A stretch of DNA of 64,000 bases, from contig CAVXSI010000010.1 in the NCBI GenBank assembly GCA_963764365.1, forward strand, positions 1-64,000. Reading direction: 5' to 3'. The DNA is from VRUE01 sp963764365 (GTDB taxonomy: Bacteria > Actinomycetota > Thermoleophilia > Solirubrobacterales > 70-9). The notes under the pieces were generated by a model. It did not search any database and was not told the origin of the DNA. It worked only from the letters and a program-made list of their open reading frames with translations. Positions 47,176 through 55,898 of this stretch are shown piece after piece. A program made the translations under genes and the position numbers. Position 1 is the first letter of the stretch. Each line of letters starts with the position of its first letter.

Positions 47176-48960
47176 CTAGCCGTTGCGGGAGCCCTTGCTC
47201 TTCGTCTTGACCGGCACCGCCTGCATCTTCTTGCGGGCGGTCCTGCGGTTGCCGGCGGCGTCGCTCACTCGGGCGATCGCGAGGACCTGCCGGGCGCGCC
47301 GCTTGGCGCGGACCAGGCGCAGCTGGCGCTTGCCCAGCTTCACCCTCACCACCTTGGTCTTGCCGCTGCCGAGCTTGAAGGACTGCTTGGCGAGCACGAC
47401 CCGGCGCTGCTTGGCCTTCTTGCCGTGGCCGAGCACCTGCTTGCTGCGGGTGCGCAGCACGAGGCGGCCGCGGCAGGGCGGCGACGCCTCGCCCGCCGGG
47501 CAGCGCAGGCGCAGCTTGGCGACGCCCTTGCGGTTGACCTTCACCTTTTTGCCGAGGATGCGGATCCCGACCGCGGTGTCGGCGGCCGGGCCGGGGCTCG
47601 CGGCCGGAGCCTCGGCGATCCGCCAGACCTCGTAGCCGTGGACGCCGTCGGTGGCGGAGAAGAAGAGGTCGCCGCCGAACTCGGTGTAGTCATAGGAGTC
47701 CGAGCCGTCGGAGCCCTGCAGGACGTCGGTCACCATCGCCGCCGTCGCCCCGTCACTGCGCCAGGGCTCGGCACCGTGGACGCCGTCGTCGGCGACGAAG
47801 TGAAGCGCCCCCTCGTGGACCATCAGGTCGTACAGGTCGGCGCTGTCGGACCCCGGGTTGATGTCGGCGACCAGGGCCGCCACCGCGCCGTCGTAGCGGA
47901 ACAGCTCCCTGCCGTGGACGCCGTCGCCGGCCTCCATGTAGACCTGTCCCCCGAACGCCGTGAACATGCTCGGCGAGGAGGAGCCCGCGCCGGGGTCGAT
48001 GTCGGCGACCAGCGCCGTGGTGACGCCATCGGTCCGCCACGGCTCGCTGCCCGCCACGCCGTCGTCGGCGCGCAGGTAGAGGTGCCCGCCGATCGGCGTC
48101 AGCTGGTTGGGGCTGGAGCTGCCGGCGCCGGGCTGGATGTCTTTGAGGAAATCGAGGACGACGCCGCTGGTGCCCCAGAGCTCGCGACCGACCGCCGGGT
48201 TGGTGGCGCTGAAGTAGAGCCGGCCGGCGAGCGGGGTCAGCGAGCTGGGACTGGAGCTGGCGCCGCCGGGGGCGATGTCGGCGAACATCGCCGTGGTCAC
48301 CCCGTCGGTCCGCCACAGCTCGGTGCCGTTGGTGCCGTCGTTGGCGCTGAAGTAGAGCTGCCCACCGAAGGGAGTCAGCTGACTGGGGTTGGAGGCGGTG
48401 GCGCCGGGGTTGATGTCTTTGACCTCGGTCGTGGTCACCCCGTCGGTCCGCCACAGCTCGCTGCCGTCGCTGCCGTCGTTGGCGCTGAAGTACAGCTGCC
48501 CGCCGTACGGGGCCATCTGCGAGGGGTTCGAGTTGCCGGCGCCCGGGTTGATGTCCTCGACTTCGGTCGTCGTCGTCCCGTCGGTCCGCCACAGCTCGTT
48601 GCCATGGACGCCGTCGTTGGCGCGGAAATAGATGTAGCCGCCAGTCGCCGTCAGCTGGCCGGGGTTCGAGCTGCCGGCCCCGGGATTGACGTCGGCGACC
48701 AGTTCCGGCGTCACCCCGTTCGTGCGCCACAGCTCCTCGCCGTGGGCGCCGTCGTCGGCTTCGAAGTACAGGTAGCCGCCGAGGGGCGTGTAGTTGCCCG
48801 GGTAGGCGCTGCTCGGTCCCGGGTTGACGTCGTGGGTGAGCTGCGCCTGCAGCGCCGCCGTGGCGCTGGCCGCGCCGACGCCGAGGGCGAGGAGGGCGGC
48901 CGCGAGTGCGAGCAGCAGCCGCGATCGGATTCGCCTCGAGGTGTTGGGTATCGCGTTCAT
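47176..48960 (-). CDS. secreted ELWRTDG-repeat protein
   Basis: 594 aa from ATG 48960. Signal peptide (LLLALAAALLALGVGAASATAA). About nine repeats of roughly 44 residues follow, each with GGxLYFxAxDGxxGxELWRTDG and a linker with DINPGAGSSxP; this is the hyalin/ELWxxDGT repeat pattern, likely a beta-propeller or solenoid at the surface. From about residue 465 a 130-residue Lys/Arg-rich domain (KKVKVNRKGVAKLRLRCPAG ... KKMQAVPVKTKSKGS) is typical of cell-wall or surface anchoring regions in this class. Role unknown, adhesion or envelope likely. Confidence 0.8.
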   Translation of the reverse strand: MNAIPNTSRRIRSRLLLALAAALLALGVGAASATAALQAQLTHDVNPGPSSAYPGNYTPLGGYLYFEADDGAHGEELWRTNGVTPELVADVNPGAGSSNPGQLTATGGYIYFRANDGVHGNELWRTDGTTTTEVEDINPGAGNSNPSQMAPYGGQLYFSANDGSDGSELWRTDGVTTTEVKDINPGATASNPSQLTPFGGQLYFSANDGTNGTELWRTDGVTTAMFADIAPGGASSSPSSLTPLAGRLYFSATNPAVGRELWGTSGVVLDFLKDIQPGAGSSSPNQLTPIGGHLYLRADDGVAGSEPWRTDGVTTALVADIDPGAGSSSPSMFTAFGGQVYMEAGDGVHGRELFRYDGAVAALVADINPGSDSADLYDLMVHEGALHFVADDGVHGAEPWRSDGATAAMVTDVLQGSDGSDSYDYTEFGGDLFFSATDGVHGYEVWRIAEAPAASPGPAADTAVGIRILGKKVKVNRKGVAKLRLRCPAGEASPPCRGRLVLRTRSKQVLGHGKKAKQRRVVLAKQSFKLGSGKTKVVRVKLGKRQLRLVRAKRRARQVLAIARVSDAAGNRRTARKKMQAVPVKTKSKGSRNG

Positions 48961-49087
48961 GGCTCTTCATCTCCTTCGTCGATTGCCGTGAGCCAGCCGT
49001 CCAACCGGCGAGCGCGCCCCGAATTACGCCCGGGCGAAAAAAAGATTCGAGAACGTAATTTCTCGGGCCGAGCGCGGTCGGAGGGGT

Positions 49088-50719
49088 ATGGACACGGCAG
49101 TTCCGATCGGCCGGCTCGCGGCGTGGCGAGTCTCGGGCGCCATGGCGCCGTCGGGAAGCGCTACGGTGACGGCGATGGTCGAGGTGGCCGGCTCTGAGAA
49201 GGCCGACCTCGTCGAGGAAGAGGCGCGCCTCGCGCGCGCCGCCGCGTCTGGGGACGGCAGCGCGTTCGCCACGCTCTACGAGCGTTACGCGCAGCGTGCC
49301 TACAACCTCGCCTTCCGGCTCAGCGACTCCGAAGAGGACGCCGCCGACGCGGTCCAGGAAGCGTTCCTCAACGTGATGCGGCGGCTGCCCGAGCTCGGCG
49401 AGGCTCGCAAGCTCGCCTTCGGCTCCTACCTGTTCACCGCCACCCGCAACGCCACCTACGACATCCTCCACCGCGCCCAGCGGACGCGGCCCACCGACTC
49501 GATCTCCGAGGGCGCGGTGCCGATCGGGTCCGGCGCCGGCGGCCTCGGCCTCGACCCCGGCGACCCCGAGGACGATCCCGACCGCCGGCAGCTGCTCGCC
49601 TCCCAGCGGGAGGAGATCCGCGCGGCGAACGCGCAGCTGCCCGAGCGCCAGCGCGAGGCCCTCGCCCTGCGCGAGCTCGAGGACCTCTCCTACGACGAGA
49701 TCGCCGAGCTGATGGAGATGAACCGCAACTCGGTCGCCCAGCTGATCTCGCGCGCCCGGATCAACCTGCGCGACGAGCTGCGCGGCACCGCCCTCGCCTC
49801 GGTGGCGGCGGTCTCGCCGGAATGCGAGCGGGCCCTGCCGCTGCTGGCGATGCGCGACGACAGCCAGCTCGATCCGGGCTCGGCGGACGCGGCCCGGCTC
49901 GCCTCCCACCTCGCCGGCTGCGAGCGCTGCCGTCTCGCGAGCGAGGCGATGCAGGAGGCCGGCGTCTCCTACCGCGCCTGGATCCCGCTGGCGGTCGCTC
50001 CCTTCCTTCTGCGCGAGACGATGGCGCGGGCGGCGCGGCTGACCGGCTCCGAGTGGGACGAGGTGATCGAGCGGCGGGCCGACTCACCTCCCAGCCCGGC
50101 GACGATCCCGGGCCTGCCTCCCGCCTACCGGGCTCTCGCCGCGACCGCCAAGCCCCGCCGCCGGCGCCTGGTGGCGGCCCTCCTCGGGCTCGCCGCCCTG
50201 CTGCTCGCCGGCGGCGCCCTCGCCGTCGCCGTGGGAGGCGACGACGAGCCCGCCCCGGCGCAGGCGGCTCCGGCAACCGTGGACGCGCCGGCCACGCCCG
50301 CGCCGCGCGAGGTGCGCCGGACCAAGGTGCACGATCGGCACCGCTCCCGGTCCGCGGCGAAGGCTGTCGAGCAGCCCGGCGAGAGCGAGTTCGCGGCTCC
50401 GCCGTCGCCGCCGATTCAGACCGAGAGCAGGCCCGGCGGCGAGGAATCGACCGGGAAGAGCTCCGCGCCGGCGCCGAGCAAGGGCTCCCACGGGGTCGGC
50501 GACTCGCAACCGGCCGATCAGGCGCCCAAGGAGGAAGGCGGGGAAGCGAGGACCCCGCCGGCCCCGGCGCCGGTCGACCCCCCCACCGAAGAAGCGCCGC
50601 CGCCGGCGGAGGAACCGCCGACCGAAGAACGACCGCCGCGCGGAGAAGAACCCCCAAGGGAAGAACCGCCGCCGCGCGAAGGAGAATCGCCCTTCGGCGG
50701 AAAGGGGGGCGAAGGATGA
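49088..50719 (+). CDS. membrane-tethered ECF sigma factor with anti-sigma-like zinc domain
   Basis: 543 aa by ATG 49088 (internal ATGs at 49142 and 49175 are alternatives). Sigma region 2 at about 45-135 (FATLYERYAQRAYNLAFRLSD, DAVQEAFLNVMRRL), region 4 at about 180-233 (LPERQREALALRELEDLSYDEIAELM). Then C246 and HLAGCERC (His274, Cys278, Cys281), a zinc anti-sigma-like motif; one membrane helix at 361-383; and a Pro/Glu tail to 543 that would lie outside. So sigma and its own inhibitor/anchor are one chain. Release would need proteolysis or a conformational change. It overlaps the next gene by 4 nt. Confidence 0.85.
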   Translation: MDTAVPIGRLAAWRVSGAMAPSGSATVTAMVEVAGSEKADLVEEEARLARAAASGDGSAFATLYERYAQRAYNLAFRLSDSEEDAADAVQEAFLNVMRRLPELGEARKLAFGSYLFTATRNATYDILHRAQRTRPTDSISEGAVPIGSGAGGLGLDPGDPEDDPDRRQLLASQREEIRAANAQLPERQREALALRELEDLSYDEIAELMEMNRNSVAQLISRARINLRDELRGTALASVAAVSPECERALPLLAMRDDSQLDPGSADAARLASHLAGCERCRLASEAMQEAGVSYRAWIPLAVAPFLLRETMARAARLTGSEWDEVIERRADSPPSPATIPGLPPAYRALAATAKPRRRRLVAALLGLAALLLAGGALAVAVGGDDEPAPAQAAPATVDAPATPAPREVRRTKVHDRHRSRSAAKAVEQPGESEFAAPPSPPIQTESRPGGEESTGKSSAPAPSKGSHGVGDSQPADQAPKEEGGEARTPPAPAPVDPPTEEAPPPAEEPPTEERPPRGEEPPREEPPPREGESPFGGKGGEG

Positions 50720-51765
50720 CCGCGCGAAGCGAAGGCACGCGAATCGCCCATCTGGTCGGGACCGTTCCGGCAGCCGGCCCCGAGGACGCGATGCGCCTGG
50801 CGCTCGACAAGCTCGACGGGAAGCTGCGATGGCTGCCCGATGGCGAGACCGGGGAGCGGCTCAACTGGATCGTGAACATCATCGAGGCGATGCGCTCGCA
50901 TCCCGATCTCGAGCTGGCCAAGGAGGGCGACTGGAGCGACTACGACAAGACGCCGCGCTTCCGGGTTCGCAAGGGGCACAAGCTGCGCGCCGACTCGCTC
51001 GACTTCGGCCACGTCGCCTGCTTTCGCGAGAGCTACCCGATCTTTCGCGGGCTCCGCGAGGAGGCCGGCATGCCGGACCTGAGGTTCCAGGTGGGCGTGC
51101 CCGGCTCGGCCGACATGGCGAATTTCGTGCTCGGCCCGGCGGCGCTCGTCAGGGGCCGCAAGCCGTTCCACGAGGCGACCGTGCGCGAGATCCGCGAGAT
51201 CCACGGCGAGGCGGGCGAGGACGTCGTCTTCCAGATCGAGGTGCCGCTGGAGCTGGTGCTCGCCGCGAAATCGCCGTCGCCACTGCGCGGAGCCGCCGCG
51301 CACCTGCTCGCCGGACTGGTGGTGAAGGTCGCGGCCGACTCTCCCGCCGGCGCTCACTTCGGCGTCCACCTCTGCCTCGGCGACATGAACCACGAGGCGC
51401 TGGCGAACATGGCGGACATGGCGCCGGTCGTCTCGCTCGCCAACGCGATCGTCGCGCGCTGGCCGGCGCACCGGCCGCTGGACTTCGTCCACGCGCCGTT
51501 CGCCGGCGCGGGTCAGGCGCCGACCCTGCGCCCGGAGTTCTACGAGCCCCTCTCGGCACTGCGCATACCGCCGCAGACGCGCCTGATCGCCGGCTTCGTC
51601 TACGAGCACCAGTCGCTGGAGGAGCAGGAGGCGCTGCTGCGGACGATCGACCGGGCGGCGGGCCGGCCGGTGGACGTCTCCAGCGCCTGCGGGCTCGGCC
51701 GTCGCAGCCTCGAGGAGGCCGAAGCGGCGATGGACAGGACGAGGGCGCTGATCGACGGGGCCTAG
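50716..51765 (+). CDS. cobalamin-independent methionine synthase-like (MetE C-terminal/UroD-fold) protein
   Basis: 349 aa from ATG 50716, overlapping the sigma gene stop (ATGA). TIM-barrel protein of the MetE C-terminal type: starts IAHLVGTVPAAGP, LRWLPDGETGERL at about residue 40, FQIEVPLELVL, HFGVHLCLGDMNH with a His/Cys pair usable for zinc, and VDVSSACGLGRR with the later Cys. Many actinobacterial copies are stand-alone, of unknown methyl- or sulfur-related chemistry. Its coupling to a sigma factor suggests it may be a target or a partner of the same stress response. Confidence 0.75.
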   Translation: MTARSEGTRIAHLVGTVPAAGPEDAMRLALDKLDGKLRWLPDGETGERLNWIVNIIEAMRSHPDLELAKEGDWSDYDKTPRFRVRKGHKLRADSLDFGHVACFRESYPIFRGLREEAGMPDLRFQVGVPGSADMANFVLGPAALVRGRKPFHEATVREIREIHGEAGEDVVFQIEVPLELVLAAKSPSPLRGAAAHLLAGLVVKVAADSPAGAHFGVHLCLGDMNHEALANMADMAPVVSLANAIVARWPAHRPLDFVHAPFAGAGQAPTLRPEFYEPLSALRIPPQTRLIAGFVYEHQSLEEQEALLRTIDRAAGRPVDVSSACGLGRRSLEEAEAAMDRTRALIDGA

Positions 51766-51774
51766 ATGGGCCGG

Positions 51775-52812
51775 TCAGTCGCCGGCGAGCGCCGCGGCGA
51801 TCGTCTCGGCGAAGGCGTCGACGTCGTCCTCGGTCGTGTCCCAGGAGCACATCCAGCGGGCTTCCCGGGCCGCCCCGTCCCAGACGTGGAAGAAGTGGGG
51901 AGGGAGGCTGGCCACCAGGCGGGTCAGCGCGGGCTCGGGCAGCCGCGCGAAGACCGCGTTGGTCTGCACCGGCTGGACCAGCTCGAGCCCCGGCAGCTGA
52001 CCGACCGCCTCGCCGAGGCGGGCCGCCATCGCGTTGGCGTGGCGGGCGTTGCGCAGCCAGAGGTCGCCGCTGAGCAGGGCTTCGAACTGGGCGGCGACGA
52101 AGCGCGCCTTCGAGGCCAGCTGGGCCAGCTGCTTGCGGCTGTAGGGGAAGCTCTCGCCGACCTCGGGGTTGCAGAAGACGACCGCCTCGCCGAGCAGCAG
52201 GCCGTTCTTGGTGCCGCCGAAGGAGACGAGGTCGACGCCGGCGTCGGTGGTCAGCGCCCGCAGCGGCGCGTCGAGGCTGGCGGCGGCGTTGGCGAGGCGG
52301 GCGCCGTCGACGTGCAGGAGCATGCCGGCGCCGTGGGCGGCCGCGGCGATCGCGGCCGTTTCCTCCGCCGTGTAGACGGTGCCGCGCTCGGTCGCCTGGG
52401 TGATCGAGACCAGCCGCGGCTGGGCGGCGTGGACGTCGCCGCGCCTGCCCTCGAAGGCGGCCACGTCGGCCGGGGTCAGCTTGCCGTCGGCCGTCGGCCG
52501 GGGCAGCAGCTTCGTCCCCGTCATCCGCTCGGCCGCGCCGCACTCGTCGACGTGGATGTGGGCGCTGTCGGCGCAGATCACGGCCTCGAAGGACCGGGTG
52601 ACCGCGTCGATCGCGCAGACGTTGGCGCCGGTCCCGGTCAGCGCCAGCCAGGTCCTCGCCTCGGGGCCGAAGTGCTCCCGGAAGAGGTCCTCGGCCCGCG
52701 CGCTCCAGGGGTCCTCGCCGTAGCTGGTCGCGTGGCCGACGTTGGCCGCCTCGATCGCGCGCATCACCTCGGGGTGCACGCCGGCCTGGTTGTCGGAGCC
52801 GAAGTCCCTGAT
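51775..52812 (-). CDS. low-specificity threonine aldolase
   Basis: 345 aa if started at ATC 52812, which follows GGGAGGCAACG; the only canonical choice, GTG in AGVHPE (52779), would cut off the conserved SDNQAGVHPEV start. Landmarks: LTGTGANVCAI, HIHVDECGA, LHVDGARLANAA with the PLP Asp, SFGGTKNGLLLGEAV with the Schiff-base Lys at about 210. Splits threonine or allo-threonine to glycine and acetaldehyde. It ends 10 nt from the convergent MetE-like gene. The product is cytosolic and of normal length. Confidence 0.9.
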   Translation of the reverse strand: MRDFGSDNQAGVHPEVMRAIEAANVGHATSYGEDPWSARAEDLFREHFGPEARTWLALTGTGANVCAIDAVTRSFEAVICADSAHIHVDECGAAERMTGTKLLPRPTADGKLTPADVAAFEGRRGDVHAAQPRLVSITQATERGTVYTAEETAAIAAAAHGAGMLLHVDGARLANAAASLDAPLRALTTDAGVDLVSFGGTKNGLLLGEAVVFCNPEVGESFPYSRKQLAQLASKARFVAAQFEALLSGDLWLRNARHANAMAARLGEAVGQLPGLELVQPVQTNAVFARLPEPALTRLVASLPPHFFHVWDGAAREARWMCSWDTTEDDVDAFAETIAAALAGD

Positions 52813-53114
52813 CGTTGCCTCCCGGGGGGTGGATGAGCTGATTTGGCGGTTGCGGCCGCCGGACAGTACCTGCCGACCCGCCCGGAGGCGCCGGCGTGGC
52901 CGCGGCCCGAGCTTGGTCGAGCGACCGAGGGGGCGCCGGATGGCGCCGCATCTAGCGCCAGCCTGCTAGCCCAGAACTCGCGGCGAGCGCGCGGGCGGCG
53001 AGCGCCAGGAGAGCAGCCACGAAGGCGCGCTGTCCAATTTCGGACCCGACCGATGACTTTTCCCCGCCCTGCTCGTCTGTGCGCTGAAATACCGACTCAC
53101 GAGAGGACGACGCG
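52813..53114. other. 302-nt gap, no gene recognised
   Basis: Divergent region between threonine aldolase and the DHFR-family gene. No promoter stands out; the last 80 bases are less GC-rich and presumably hold the promoter of the latter. Confidence 0.35.
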
Positions 53115-53678
53115 ATGCGGAAACTGACCTTCGGCATGAACCTCAGCCTGGACGGCTACATCGCCGCGCCCGGCGATGACATCGGCTGGAGCGTGCCGTG
53201 CGACGAGCTGTTCCAGTGGTGGTCTGACCGGGTGGCGGCGACGGGCCTGGCGCTGTATGGGCGCAAGCTGTGGGAGACGATGAGCTCCCACTGGCCGACC
53301 GCCGACCAGCAGCCCGGCGCCACGCCGGCGGAGATCGAGTTCGCCCGTCGCTGGCAGGAGATGCCCAAGGTGGTGTTCTCCTCGACGATCAGCAGGGTCG
53401 ACTGGAACGCCCGCCTGGTGACCGGCGACGCGGTCACCGAGATCGCCCGGCTCAAGGCCGAGGATGGCGGCCCCATCGACATCGGCGGCGCCACCCTCGC
53501 CGCAGCGGCCATGCGGGCCGGGCTGATCGACGAGTACGTGCTGGCCACCGCACCGGTCTTGGTCGGCGGCGGAACGCCGTTCTTCTCGACCCTCGACCAT
53601 CGGGTGAACCTGAACCTGGTCGAGACCCGGACGTTTCCCAACGGCGTGGTCCTGACCAGGTACGAGACCAGGCGGTGA
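53115..53678 (+). CDS. dihydrofolate reductase family protein (RibD C-terminal-like)
   Basis: 187 aa from ATG 53115 with GAGAGGAC upstream. Starts RKLTFGMNLSLDGYIAAPGDDIGW, then GRKLWETM, VFSSTISRVDW, and C-terminal DIGGATLAAAAMRAGLIDEYVL with VLVGGGTPFF. This is the YwjB/YyaP-like branch of the DHFR/RibD fold; it binds NADPH and probably reduces a pteridine- or flavin-like compound. Many actinobacterial genomes hold several copies, so a specific substrate cannot be named. It is not part of an evident operon. Confidence 0.87.
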   Translation: MRKLTFGMNLSLDGYIAAPGDDIGWSVPCDELFQWWSDRVAATGLALYGRKLWETMSSHWPTADQQPGATPAEIEFARRWQEMPKVVFSSTISRVDWNARLVTGDAVTEIARLKAEDGGPIDIGGATLAAAAMRAGLIDEYVLATAPVLVGGGTPFFSTLDHRVNLNLVETRTFPNGVVLTRYETRR

Positions 53679-53700
53679 GCGCCCGACGGTCTCCCGCGGC

Positions 53701-54351
53701 TCAGTCCAGCAGCCGCCGTTCGGTTGCCCAGCGGCTCAGCTCGTGGCGGTTGGAGAGCTGCAGCTTGCGCAGCACCGCGCTGACGTGGGCCTCGACCGTC
53801 TTCGGCGAGATGCCGAGCTCGAACGCGATCTCCTTGTAGAGGTAGCCGCGGGCGATCAGCCGCAGCACCTCGCGCTCGCGCGGGGTGAGCTGGTCGAGCT
53901 CGGGGTCGATCTCGGCCGCCGGGATCTCGCCCTGGAAGGCGTCGAGCGCGAAGCCGGCGAGCCGCGGCGAGAAGACGGCGTCGCCTTCGCCGACCCGGAC
54001 GATCGCCGCGGCGAGCTCGCTGCCGGAGATCGACTTGGTCACGTAGCCGCGGGCGCCGGCGCGGATCACCGCGATCACGTCCTCGGCGGCGTCGGAGACC
54101 GAGAGCGCGAGGAAGCGCTGTCCCGGCCGCTCGCCGGCGACCCGGCGGATCACCTCGACCGCGCCGCCTCCCGGCATGTGGACGTCGAGCAGGGCGACGT
54201 CGGGCCGCTCCCGCAGAACGGTCGCGACCGCCTCCTCGACCGTGCCCGCCTCGGCGCGCACCTCGACCAGACCGTCGAGTTCCGCCCTGACCCCGGCCCG
54301 GAACAGCTCGTGGTCGTCGACGATCACCACGCTCGGCAGTGGGCCGCTCAC
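53701..54351 (-). CDS. NarL/LiaR-type response regulator
   Basis: 216 aa from GTG 54351, overlapping the kinase stop (GTGA). Receiver: IVDDHELFRAGVRAEL, Asp in VALLDVHMPGG (about residue 55), LSVSDAAED, Lys in YVTKSI. LuxR-type HTH at about 150-205: LTPREREVLRLIARGYLYKEIAFELGIS and VEAHVSAVLRKL. Last gene of the PspC/LiaFSR-like operon, so its targets are probably envelope-stress genes. Confidence 0.93.
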   Translation of the reverse strand: MSGPLPSVVIVDDHELFRAGVRAELDGLVEVRAEAGTVEEAVATVLRERPDVALLDVHMPGGGAVEVIRRVAGERPGQRFLALSVSDAAEDVIAVIRAGARGYVTKSISGSELAAAIVRVGEGDAVFSPRLAGFALDAFQGEIPAAEIDPELDQLTPREREVLRLIARGYLYKEIAFELGISPKTVEAHVSAVLRKLQLSNRHELSRWATERRLLD

Positions 54352-55694
54352 GCGCGATCGGCCTCCGGCGCGGCGTGGGGGAGGGGCAGCTCGAGGCTGA
54401 CCTCGGTGCCGCCCCCGGGACCCGGGCGGACCTCGGCGCGGCCGCCGGCCCGCCGCATGCGGCCGACGATCGACTCGCGCACGCCGCGCCGGTCCGCCGG
54501 CACGGCGGCGGGGTCGAAGCCCGGCCCCCGGTCGCGGACGAAGACCTCGATCCGGTCGGGCTCGATCTCGGCGTAGACGCGGATCGGGCCCGGCTCGGGG
54601 GCGTGCTTGGCGGCGTTGAGCAGCGCCTCCCTGGCCGCCCCGAGCAGCGCCTCGGCGCCCTCGTCGACCTCGCGGTCACCGACCACGACGACCTCGACCG
54701 CGGTCCGGTGGTCGTCCTCGATCGTCTCGGCCAACGCCCGCAGCCTGGCGGCGAAGCTGCTCCCCGCGGCGGCGCTGCCGTCGCCGGCCAGCCACTCGCG
54801 CAGCTCGCGCTCCTGGCGCCGCGCCAGCGCCGCTACCTCGCGCGGGTCGTCGGCCCGCTTCTGCATCAGGGTCAGCGTCTGCAGCACCGAGTCGTGCAGG
54901 TGGGCGGCCAGCTCGGCGCGCTCCTGAGAGCGCACCCGCTCGGCGCGCTCGGCGGCCAGGTTGCGGCCCAGCCGCCAGATGAAGGGGGCGAGGATCATCG
55001 CCACCGCGACGATCACCACCACCGCGGTCAGCGCCGCGTCGCGCAGCCCGCCGAAGATGTGGTTGGAGGAGAGGACGAGGAGGCCGGCGCCGATCACCAG
55101 GAGCACGCCGAAGACGCCGCGGTAGAGGTCGGCGAAGGGCTTGGCGCGGTGCGCCGGTCGCCGGCCGAGCTCCTCGCCGGTGCCCGCGCCGGCCTCGCCG
55201 GCGGCCCAGGCCCGAGGCGCGGCCTCGCCCTCGGGGCCGGGGGCGCGCGAGCGGCCCCAGAGCAGCGCCGCGCCGAAGGCGACGAGGACCAGCGGCCAGA
55301 CCAGGGTGTCGCTCCACCAGATGCCGAGCTGGCGGAAGGCGAGCAGGATCGAGAGGAAGAGCAGGCCGACGCCGAGGCCGACCCGCCAGTCGCTGCGCAC
55401 CGGCAGCCGGGCGAGGGGGCTGAGCGCCGGCCCGCGCTCGCCGCTCGCCGGCAGCACCGCCCAGGCGACGAGGTAGGCGAGCAGCAGGACGCCGCTGGTC
55501 GCCACCGTGGCGATCGCGAACAGCACCCGGAGGACGACTGGGTCGAGCCCGAGCCGCGGGGCGACCCCTGCCAGCACCCCGCCGAGCAGGCCGCGCTTCA
55601 CGTCGCGTCGCAGCGGCTGGCGCTGTCGCCCGGGTCGCGGCGCTCCCTCCGCAACCCGCAGCGGGGGCGTCTCGGATCGGGCCGCGTCGCTCAT
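54348..55694 (-). CDS. PspC-domain sensor histidine kinase (LiaS-like)
   Basis: 448 aa from ATG 55694. A PspC domain at about 28-82 (RRDVKRGLLGGVLAGVAPRLGLDPVVLRVLFAI and AYLVAWAVLP), then three further membrane helices to about 250, a coiled segment, HisKA_3 with AAHLHDSVLQTLTLM (His about 259) and a HATPase_c domain (AAREALLNAAKHA, RDRGPGFDPAAV, GPGGGTEVSLELP). Senses the membrane or envelope state through the PspC/TM part. Overlaps the regulator by 4 nt. Confidence 0.92.
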   Translation of the reverse strand: MSDAARSETPPLRVAEGAPRPGRQRQPLRRDVKRGLLGGVLAGVAPRLGLDPVVLRVLFAIATVATSGVLLLAYLVAWAVLPASGERGPALSPLARLPVRSDWRVGLGVGLLFLSILLAFRQLGIWWSDTLVWPLVLVAFGAALLWGRSRAPGPEGEAAPRAWAAGEAGAGTGEELGRRPAHRAKPFADLYRGVFGVLLVIGAGLLVLSSNHIFGGLRDAALTAVVVIVAVAMILAPFIWRLGRNLAAERAERVRSQERAELAAHLHDSVLQTLTLMQKRADDPREVAALARRQERELREWLAGDGSAAAGSSFAARLRALAETIEDDHRTAVEVVVVGDREVDEGAEALLGAAREALLNAAKHAPEPGPIRVYAEIEPDRIEVFVRDRGPGFDPAAVPADRRGVRESIVGRMRRAGGRAEVRPGPGGGTEVSLELPLPHAAPEADRA

Positions 55695-55697
55695 CGG

Positions 55698-55898
55698 TCA
55701 ATCGTGACGCCTCGGACCGCCGCCGGCCAGGCCACTGAGCAGCAGGATCGCGCCCACCGCGGCGGTCAGGGCTGCCGCCATCCAGCCGGGCGCGACCGAG
55801 AGCGCGCCGGAGGAGTCGAGCACGATCAGGGCGCCGAGCGCGACCAGTGCCGCGCCGGCGCCCAGGGAGACCGGGTCGGCGCTCAGCCGCTTGCGCAC
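55698..55898 (-). CDS. small two-helix membrane protein, 66 aa
   Basis: GTG 55898 with GGAGGCGAGCGC in front, inside the last codons of the PspC/LiaF-like gene. Two hydrophobic helices (LGAGAALVALGALIVLDSSG and MAAALTAAVGAILLLSGLAGGG) end 3 nt before the kinase gene. A small transmembrane partner, perhaps of the LiaF-like protein; such short genes are usual in this operon type. Confidence 0.7.
   Translation of the reverse strand: MRKRLSADPVSLGAGAALVALGALIVLDSSGALSVAPGWMAAALTAAVGAILLLSGLAGGGPRRHD

Noticed and set aside
47125..49197. A 690-residue plus-strand frame opposite the ELWRTDG protein
   Set aside because: Antisense of a repetitive gene; its apparent repeats merely mirror those of the real gene.
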